From Clostridia bacterium (GTDB taxonomy: Bacteria; Bacillota; Clostridia; Oscillospirales; CAG-272), in NCBI GenBank assembly GCA_017416885.1, contig JAFQAM010000041.1, forward strand, positions 1 through 11,583: a stretch of DNA of 11,583 bases. Direction: 5' to 3'. Shown here piece by piece: positions 6,531 to 11,583 of this stretch (its first letter is position 1; every line of letters starts with the position of its first letter). The position numbers and the translations under genes were made by a program. Below the pieces are notes generated by a model, which was given only the letters and a program-made list of their open reading frames with translations, had not been told where the DNA came from and searched no databases.

Positions 6531-6559
6531 ATTATACTATTAAATTTTGCTTTTGTAAA
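6531..6559 (-). promoter_or_regulatory. Sigma-A promoter of the fucosidase gene
   Basis: On the minus strand TTTACA (6554-6559) and a perfect TATAAT (6531-6536) are separated by exactly 17 bp. The site sits in the short gap after the second DeoR gene, so the fucosidase can be expressed independently as well as by readthrough. The -10 region (AGTATAATTA) is the same as that of the first DeoR gene's promoter. Confidence 0.7.
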
Positions 6560-6562
6560 TAC

Positions 6563-7303
6563 TTATATGAATTTTTCCTTATACTGTGGGAATTTACCGG
6601 AGATATCTCTTTCTGATACGATCAAATCAATATCCTTTATTGTGCATATGGTATTAAGAAATGGCTCACCGATTTTTTGCGAGTTTAGGAGTAAAACTGA
6701 TTTTTTTGAGCATTCAATCATTGCTTTGCTTATTTGGTTTTCTGCAACGGAGTTGTCCGTAAGCTTTCCATCGGGAGTTAGAGATGAAACAGAGAAAAAG
6801 CAAATATCAGCATTAAATTTTCTTATAAATTCCTCTGCAAGAGTGCCTACATACCCAAAGGAGGTTTTAGATGCCTCGCCACCTGAAACAAATGTTTTTA
6901 TTCCTGTTTTTGCAAGAAGAAATGATGCCTTGGTGCTATTGGTAATTACAATAATTGAGCTTTTGGAGCTTAAATGCTTTAAAAGATGAAGGCATGTTGA
7001 TGAAGCATCAACCATAATAGTGTCGCCATCCTTAATTAAATCAAGACATTTTTGCGCAATGCAGTCCTTTTCCTCAACAAATTTAGTTTCGCGAAGCTCT
7101 TGTGGAGTGCCCTCCCATTGAATACTGTTAAAAACCGCTCCGCCTGGCGTTCTTATAATTTTTCTGCCTTCTGCTAGTGATTTTAAATCTCTACGCACCG
7201 TAGGTGCGCTTACAAAAAGATGGGTGCAAAGCTCCTCGATTGTTGCCTCACGGTTTTGGCGCAAATATTCAAGTATTATTTTCTCTCTATCCTTAAATGA
7301 CAT
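6563..7303 (-). CDS. DeoR-family transcriptional regulator (second of two)
   Basis: This 246-residue protein has an N-terminal winged helix-turn-helix (~4-57; TVRRD 35-39, GGA 54-56) and a DeoRC sensor domain (~75-230) with DASST (99-103), TNS (121-123), GG (141-142), the TPDGKLTDNS segment (176-185) and LLNSQK (205-210). The last motif is usually ADSSK in the family; here Asn replaces the Asp. SD GAGG (7309-7312) lies 5 nt before the ATG. It resembles the first regulator only at family level, so the two are probably not a recent duplication. It is divergent from the secreted metallophosphoesterase and upstream of the fucosidase, both plausible targets. The ligand, if it follows the family, is a phosphorylated sugar; fucose-derived phosphates are an attractive but untested guess. 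Confidence 0.92.
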   Translation of the reverse strand: MSFKDREKIILEYLRQNREATIEELCTHLFVSAPTVRRDLKSLAEGRKIIRTPGGAVFNSIQWEGTPQELRETKFVEEKDCIAQKCLDLIKDGDTIMVDASSTCLHLLKHLSSKSSIIVITNSTKASFLLAKTGIKTFVSGGEASKTSFGYVGTLAEEFIRKFNADICFFSVSSLTPDGKLTDNSVAENQISKAMIECSKKSVLLLNSQKIGEPFLNTICTIKDIDLIVSERDISGKFPQYKEKFI

Positions 7304-7340
7304 TTTGACCTCTTTGTTATCATAATGATTAGAAAATGTA

Positions 7341-7354
7341 TGTGATTAATCACA
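7341..7354. promoter_or_regulatory. Perfect 14-bp palindrome in the divergent intergenic region
   Basis: TGTGATTAATCACA is a perfect palindrome between the second DeoR gene and the metallophosphoesterase gene. The half-site TGTGA is that of Crp/Fnr-type sites, but the centre is 4 bp rather than 6, so assignment to that family is uncertain. It lies about 40 bp before the translation start of the DeoR gene, where binding could block its expression. Confidence 0.45.
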
Positions 7355-7356
7355 AA

Positions 7357-7405
7357 TTGAGCATTTTGTTCAGGATTTTTTAAAAATATTGACAAATTTG
7401 CTCAA
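7357..7405. promoter_or_regulatory. Candidate operator: inverted TTGAGCA half-sites flanking the -35 box
   Basis: TTGAGCA (7357-7363) and its exact reverse complement TGCTCAA (7399-7405) are 35 bp apart. Each is followed, in its own orientation, by an AT pair or triplet and TTTG. The right half-site lies in the spacer of the metallophosphoesterase promoter, so a bound regulator would occlude polymerase. The neighbouring DeoR protein is the natural candidate (inference). Confidence 0.4.
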
Positions 7406-7417
7406 ATGTATTATAAC
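7389..7417 (+). promoter_or_regulatory. Sigma-A promoter of the metallophosphoesterase gene
   Basis: A consensus TTGACA (7389-7394) is 17 bp from TATAAC (7412-7417). Transcription would start near 7424, giving a leader of about 27 nt that contains the SD AAGGAG at 7438-7443. Confidence 0.8.
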
Positions 7418-7450
7418 ATAATCAGATACTAAAAATCAAGGAGAGATTTT

Positions 7451-10400
7451 ATGAAAAGCATTTACAAAAGATTCCTTTGTCTTATTCTTGCTTTAATAAT
7501 GGCGCTTGGCGTAATTCAAAGCGTAGCGTTTACCGCTTTTGCAAGCGAGGGCGAGGTGACAGAGGAGACAGAGACTCTTGTTGACAGAACAAAGGAGCCT
7601 GTTACCATTACAAACGGCGATTATTCGCTTACGGTTAATAAAACCGTATTTGAGGTTGGAGAGCCAATTTACGTTTCCGCAACGGGAGCCCACGCCCAAT
7701 CCTGGGTTGGACTTTACAGCACGACGGGCGTAAGCGCGGGAGATTCATCCCTCGTTTGGAAAAACTTATCAAGCGCAGGTCAGGGCGTTACCTTTGATCT
7801 TGTGTCCCAATACGACAAGCAAGAGGATAGCACCTTTGAATTTGTAGACGGTGCGCTTCCCGAGGGCGAATATATTATTCGTTTATTCGGAGATGGCTCA
7901 TCAAATGCAAGCTCAGTTAAGGCGCTTGTTCACATTAAGGTTGGTAATCCACCTGATATTTCAGGCGAGCAAGGTGTACTTGAAATTGAGGACAGAGCAG
8001 TATCAAGCGGCGATCCCGTTATGGTTAGCGCAGATCTTTTATATAACGATACGTGGGTAGGCGTTTATGCTTACGGCAGCTACTCAAAGAGCTCGTTGTT
8101 ATGGTATTGGGTAAGAACTCCGGGAGATGGCGTTGCTTATAACGCCGTATCCGGCAGAACTCTTTCAGGCGGCGCGTATTTAGTAAGACTTTGTCCGCAC
8201 GACGGCTCAGGCTTTGGTAATGACATTGCAAATGCACTTGTAATCGTTGAGGATGAATACAATGTATCATATCTTAGCAGAATGGCGGTTGTTGATGATA
8301 ACACAGGTGGCACAGAGGATGTCGGCGGTGGCACAGAAAATCCAGACACACCAGACACACCAGACACACCTGATACACCGGTTACACCTGATACACCCGT
8401 TGAGCCTGAAAGCAAGGACACCTTTGAGTCCACAGGTAGCGCGGTTAAGCTTACAAACGGCGAGTTTGAGCTTTGTGTAAACAAAACCGTATTTAAGGTA
8501 GGCGAGCCTATTTTAGTTTCAGCTAAGGGACCTAATGATCTTGACTGGATTGGAATTTATAGAGTACAGGACAACGCCTCAATTAAGTATCAGTTTGTTG
8601 ATAATGTAGGCGATGGCGTTTGGTTTGATATCACTAATAATTACATAGAGGGCGGGAAATACAAGGAGTACGGCTCACTTCCCGAGGGCGAATATGTAAT
8701 CCGCTTACAAGCAAATAATAGCGACTATCTTGAGGGCAACCGTGCTCTTGTTAAAATTAAAATCGGAAATCCTGATACTGATAAAGCATTTGGAAACAGT
8801 GAACTTTTAAGCACAGACAAAAACATATATAAGCCAGGCGAGGCAATTATGGTAACTCCTTCTATGGTTGAGGGACATAATGACTCATGGGTTGGCATTT
8901 ACGGATTTGACCGCTTCCACAAGGATGGCTCTATTCGTTGGGAGTGGGTAAAAACCAATGGCGACGGCGTTGCGTTTGATATTACAGGCGGTAATACATT
9001 TGCTCCTGGAGTGTATCTAATTCGCTTGCTTCCATACGACACAGGCGATATGAATACAGTTGTTGCTTACAAAATGGTAATTATTGAGGGCGACACGGTC
9101 GTTTCCTATGAATCCGTAGTAACAGATAAAAACCTTGGCATAGCCCCTCCAACGTACGAGGGAAATAGCAGCGTTACAGTTTCAAACGATACACACTCAC
9201 TTTCAGTAAACAAAACAAAATTTGATGTAGGCGAGGAAATTTTAGTTTCCGCAGTTGGTGTTCACGCTAAGGACTGGATTGGTATTGCACAGCGTAATAA
9301 TAAGGAAGCAACAATCCGTTGGTATTATATTGCAGATGCAGGAAACGGAGAAGAATATGATATTAGAAGCGCGCCAAACATCGGAGGAAACCTTGGTCAT
9401 TTAAAGGATTTACCCGAAGGACCTTATACAATCTACCTTGTTGAAAAGGACGGATATTTAAAGAACGGCTATACCTTTAGTATAAATGTTTCAATAGGTG
9501 ACATAGAGGATGCAGACAACGGCAAAACGGAGGGCGGTACACAAACAGGCGGTAACACGCCTACTTATGGAGTTATTTCGCCAACAAGCGCAGTATATGT
9601 ACCAAGCATAAACGGATATGCGGCTGGCACAGTTGAGGTTACTATGCCAATAGAAGCCCTTAACTCCCATAACATCGTTATGTATTGGGGAAATGAAAAC
9701 GGAATTCTTGAAAATTACGCTCCGCACGCTCGCTTTAAGGTTACAAGCACCATAGCATCATATACCTTTACTAAGAGTGTTATTATTCCTAAGGATGCTA
9801 CAAGACTTTTAATTTATTCACAGAAGAATACAACAGGCGAAATGTCAAGTGAGTATGTAACAGTTGAATTACCACAAGGCTCACAAATGAACATAACAAG
9901 TAATAAGATTACATCATTCTATGCAATCAGTGATGTTCACATCGGCTCTGCAAACGGAGCAAAGCATTTTAAGCTTATGCTTAAGGATGCGGTTTCATTA
10001 AATCCTAATGGTGTAGCTATCTTTATAGCAGGCGATATTGCAGATAACGGCAGAGAGGACCAATACGCACAAGCGGTCGCTATTCATAGCGAGGTAATGT
10101 CTGAAATGGGCGTAAGTGCAAGTGATTACCCAATGTTCTTTGCAATCGGCAACCACGATTACCCTGCAGCTACAAGTGCATTCCTATCATATGCAGTTTT
10201 ACCTGATGGCACTCATCCAACAGATACATGCTACGATTTTTGGTTTAACGGCTATCATTATATTATGCTTGGTAGTGACAGTCCATCAGGACTTAATGCA
10301 ACATTTACCGAGGAAACACTTGCATGGCTTGATACAACACTTGCACAAGGCAGAGATGAAGGCAAGCCAACATTCATTTTCTTACATCAGCCTATGTTTA

Positions 10401-11335
10401 ATACAGTTTCAGGTAGCTTACCTGGAGAGGGCTGGCACGGAGTTACAAATGAGGATGCACTCAAGGCGGTAATCAGTAAGTATCCTGAAATTATAATGTT
10501 TAACGGACACACCCACTGGGAAATGAATTCTAAAGGCAATATGTTTGATGCAACCGAGGAGCTTCCAATAAACATCTTTAACTGCGCATCAGTTAGCTAT
10601 TTATGGAGTGGCTTTAATAAGACAACAGGCGAGCATCTTGACGGTAGCCAAGGCTACTATGTTGAGATTTACAGTGACAGAGTAGCTGTAAAGGGACGCG
10701 ATTTTGTAAATGCAAAATGGATTGCAGCTGCACAATATTGTGTTGAATTACAAAAAAGTAATGATGAAATAGAGCATAATTATGAAATTAAGGATATTAC
10801 CTATTCAAACGGATATGGCAATACAGGAAAAATAACATATGAATGCTTAGACTGTCATATAATCAAGGAGGAAATTGCTCCTGTGCTTATTGAATGTCTT
10901 GGATATTCAATGCCAGAGGATGGTAGAGGACAAATTGCAATCGGGTTTAAGGTAAACAATGAAGCCATTAAGCAATACGAAAAAGCAACAGGCAAGACCT
11001 TAAAATACGGCGTATTCGCAGTGTTAAAGGATAAAATCGGTACAAATGATATCTTTAACGAAAGTGGAAACGCATCAGACGGCGTTATCAATGCCGAGGT
11101 TTCGGGCAATAACTATGTAGCCGTTGAATTAAAAATTACAGGCTTTACCGATGAATATAAGGACATAAAGCTTGCTATGGGCGTTTATGTAATCACCGCC
11201 GATGAAGCAGATGATGAAGCAACCGAGATTAAGCCTGAATATTCCTACCTACAAGCAGGCGCGCCAAACGAAAATGAGAAATACGAGTTCGTTTCCTACA
11301 ATGATGTTGCAAACGGCATTTCAAGGGATGAATAA
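7451..11335 (+). CDS. Secreted calcineurin-like metallophosphoesterase with five N-terminal repeat domains
   Basis: The 1294-residue protein has SD AAGGAG 7 nt before its ATG and a signal peptide (1 to ~31, ending AFA then S). Five Ig-like repeats follow at ~58-167, 176-270, 333-443, 450-555 and 575-685. Repeats 1, 3 and 5 share VNKT.F.VGE and LPEG; repeats 2 and 4 share a different form with WVG.Y, GDGVA and YL.RL. A Pro-Asp-Thr linker (298-315) splits the pairs. Another beta domain (~705-810) precedes the catalytic domain (~822-1080), which has the full two-metal motif set: D828-x-H830, GDIAD (D862), GNHD (N901, H902), H979 in FLHQP, and H1020/H1022 in GHTH. The C-terminus (H1109, C1132, C1135, then ~1140-1286) is homologous to the module inside the protein at 1380. 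No cell-wall anchor motif is seen. It is expected to hydrolyse an extracellular phosphoester; the substrate is unknown. Confidence 0.88.
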   Translation: MKSIYKRFLCLILALIMALGVIQSVAFTAFASEGEVTEETETLVDRTKEPVTITNGDYSLTVNKTVFEVGEPIYVSATGAHAQSWVGLYSTTGVSAGDSSLVWKNLSSAGQGVTFDLVSQYDKQEDSTFEFVDGALPEGEYIIRLFGDGSSNASSVKALVHIKVGNPPDISGEQGVLEIEDRAVSSGDPVMVSADLLYNDTWVGVYAYGSYSKSSLLWYWVRTPGDGVAYNAVSGRTLSGGAYLVRLCPHDGSGFGNDIANALVIVEDEYNVSYLSRMAVVDDNTGGTEDVGGGTENPDTPDTPDTPDTPVTPDTPVEPESKDTFESTGSAVKLTNGEFELCVNKTVFKVGEPILVSAKGPNDLDWIGIYRVQDNASIKYQFVDNVGDGVWFDITNNYIEGGKYKEYGSLPEGEYVIRLQANNSDYLEGNRALVKIKIGNPDTDKAFGNSELLSTDKNIYKPGEAIMVTPSMVEGHNDSWVGIYGFDRFHKDGSIRWEWVKTNGDGVAFDITGGNTFAPGVYLIRLLPYDTGDMNTVVAYKMVIIEGDTVVSYESVVTDKNLGIAPPTYEGNSSVTVSNDTHSLSVNKTKFDVGEEILVSAVGVHAKDWIGIAQRNNKEATIRWYYIADAGNGEEYDIRSAPNIGGNLGHLKDLPEGPYTIYLVEKDGYLKNGYTFSINVSIGDIEDADNGKTEGGTQTGGNTPTYGVISPTSAVYVPSINGYAAGTVEVTMPIEALNSHNIVMYWGNENGILENYAPHARFKVTSTIASYTFTKSVIIPKDATRLLIYSQKNTTGEMSSEYVTVELPQGSQMNITSNKITSFYAISDVHIGSANGAKHFKLMLKDAVSLNPNGVAIFIAGDIADNGREDQYAQAVAIHSEVMSEMGVSASDYPMFFAIGNHDYPAATSAFLSYAVLPDGTHPTDTCYDFWFNGYHYIMLGSDSPSGLNATFTEETLAWLDTTLAQGRDEGKPTFIFLHQPMFNTVSGSLPGEGWHGVTNEDALKAVISKYPEIIMFNGHTHWEMNSKGNMFDATEELPINIFNCASVSYLWSGFNKTTGEHLDGSQGYYVEIYSDRVAVKGRDFVNAKWIAAAQYCVELQKSNDEIEHNYEIKDITYSNGYGNTGKITYECLDCHIIKEEIAPVLIECLGYSMPEDGRGQIAIGFKVNNEAIKQYEKATGKTLKYGVFAVLKDKIGTNDIFNESGNASDGVINAEVSGNNYVAVELKITGFTDEYKDIKLAMGVYVITADEADDEATEIKPEYSYLQAGAPNENEKYEFVSYNDVANGISRDE
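8342..8395 (+). repeat. Six 9-bp in-frame units encoding a Pro-Asp/Val-Thr linker
   Basis: Six 9-bp units lie in frame, encoding PDT four times, PVT, then PDT. The first three are identical CCAGACACA; the fourth and sixth use other codons for the same residues. It is a flexible linker between repeat pairs of the metallophosphoesterase and could change length by slippage without frameshift. Confidence 0.9.
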
Positions 11336-11421
11336 AAATAAAAATATATAGCAAAAACCGTATGGAAAAGCGGCGGGTTTCTAAGGACAGTTTTTACAAT
11401 AATTCAATAGAAAGACAAACG

Positions 11422-11485
11422 GTTACAGCCAGAGGCTCCCTTGTGTAAAGGGAGCTGTCAACGCAGTTGACTGAGGGATTGTAAC
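11422..11485. repeat. 64-bp MITE-like interspersed repeat
   Basis: The ends are inverted repeats GTTACA (11422-11427) and TGTAAC (11480-11485). Inside are two hairpins: GCTCCCTT/AAGGGAGC (11435-11455) and GTCAAC/GTTGAC (11457-11471, 3-nt loop). From memory, a GGCTCCCTT...AAGGGAGCTGTCA element next to a CTGAGGGATTGT end is a frequent interspersed repeat in gut Clostridia genomes; this could not be searched here. It lies between the 3' ends of two convergent genes. Confidence 0.6.
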
Positions 11486-11491
11486 AAGAAA

Positions 11492-11583
11492 TTAACTCAA
11501 ATCAAGCATTTCCAAATACATATGCCCGTTTGTGGCAATGTAATCTTTTCTGCCGGTTAAGTTATCACCCAACAAAAGGTCAA
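11492..11583 (-). CDS. C-terminal end of a probable ParE/GyrB-type topoisomerase subunit (partial)
   Basis: On the minus strand an open frame enters from the right edge and runs 29 codons to a TAA at 11492-11494. It reads DLLLGDNLTGRKDYI, then ATNGHMYLEMLDLS. The start resembles the conserved end of the GyrB/ParE TOPRIM C-terminal region, usually of the form LMGDDVEPRREFIEENA, and the extra tail fits clostridial ParE-like proteins as I remember them. If correct, this would be an ATPase subunit of a type IIA topoisomerase, a housekeeping chromosomal gene that marks the border of the accessory region. Only the last 29 residues are in view, so the call rests on a short match. Confidence 0.55.
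   Translation of the reverse strand, partial: DLLLGDNLTGRKDYIATNGHMYLEMLDLS

Noticed and set aside
6567..6989. Plus-strand ORF of 140 codons over the second DeoR gene
   Set aside because: It lies entirely antisense to a well-supported DeoR gene, its translation has no recognisable family, and no promoter or SD was found.
8137..8484. Minus-strand ORF of 115 codons opposite the metallophosphoesterase linker
   Set aside because: Its low-complexity Ser/Gly/Val repeats are the antisense reading of the Pro-Asp-Thr linker. It has no SD, and the plus strand is clearly coding.
10116..10472. Plus-strand ORF of 118 codons inside the metallophosphoesterase catalytic domain
   Set aside because: It is an alternative frame across the GNHD-to-FLHQP region of a protein with all catalytic motifs intact, and it resembles no family I recognise.
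11354..11395. Terminator after the metallophosphoesterase gene
   Set aside because: AAAACCG (11354-11360) can pair with CGGGTTT (11374-11380) only with a bulge, and the T-tract begins 10 nt beyond the stem, so the call is too weak.

Overview
The window looks like an accessory stretch of a low-GC Gram-positive chromosome, most likely an uncultured gut or rumen Clostridia (Oscillospirales-like) member. The basis is AT-rich DNA, strong Shine-Dalgarno (SD) sites, sigma-A promoters with 17-bp spacers, DeoR regulators, large multidomain secreted proteins, and interspersed repeats of a kind common in such genomes. The lineage is inference; no marker gene is complete here.

Layout: 1-211 is a palindromic repeat cluster. 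253-1044 (-) encodes a DeoR-family regulator. It is divergent across a 335-bp regulatory region from 1380-4889 (+), a secreted protein carrying a beta-helix-like region, a conserved ~150-residue module, a type I phosphodiesterase/alkaline-phosphatase-superfamily domain and a LamG-like domain. A 49-residue peptide gene follows at 4904-5053 (+). 5054-5476 is non-coding: a run of hairpins, a second direct copy of the left-edge repeat, and a bidirectional terminator. 5477-6502 (-) is a cytoplasmic GH29 alpha-L-fucosidase lacking the usual C-terminal sandwich. Upstream of it lies a second DeoR regulator (6563-7303, -), divergent from 7451-11335 (+), a secreted calcineurin-like metallophosphoesterase with five repeated N-terminal domains. 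A small MITE-like repeat (11422-11485) precedes the 3' end of a minus-strand gene whose C-terminus resembles a ParE/GyrB-type topoisomerase subunit.

The main theme is two parallel units, each a DeoR regulator transcribed away from a giant secreted phosphoesterase. The two enzymes come from unrelated superfamilies but share the same ~150-residue module preceded by a His/Cys-x2-Cys motif. Inference: a sugar-phosphate signal read by the DeoR proteins controls extracellular removal of phosphate esters or diesters from a glycan or envelope polymer, and the fucosidase processes an imported fucosylated product. The first unit is bracketed by direct copies of the repeat, so it may be recombination-prone.
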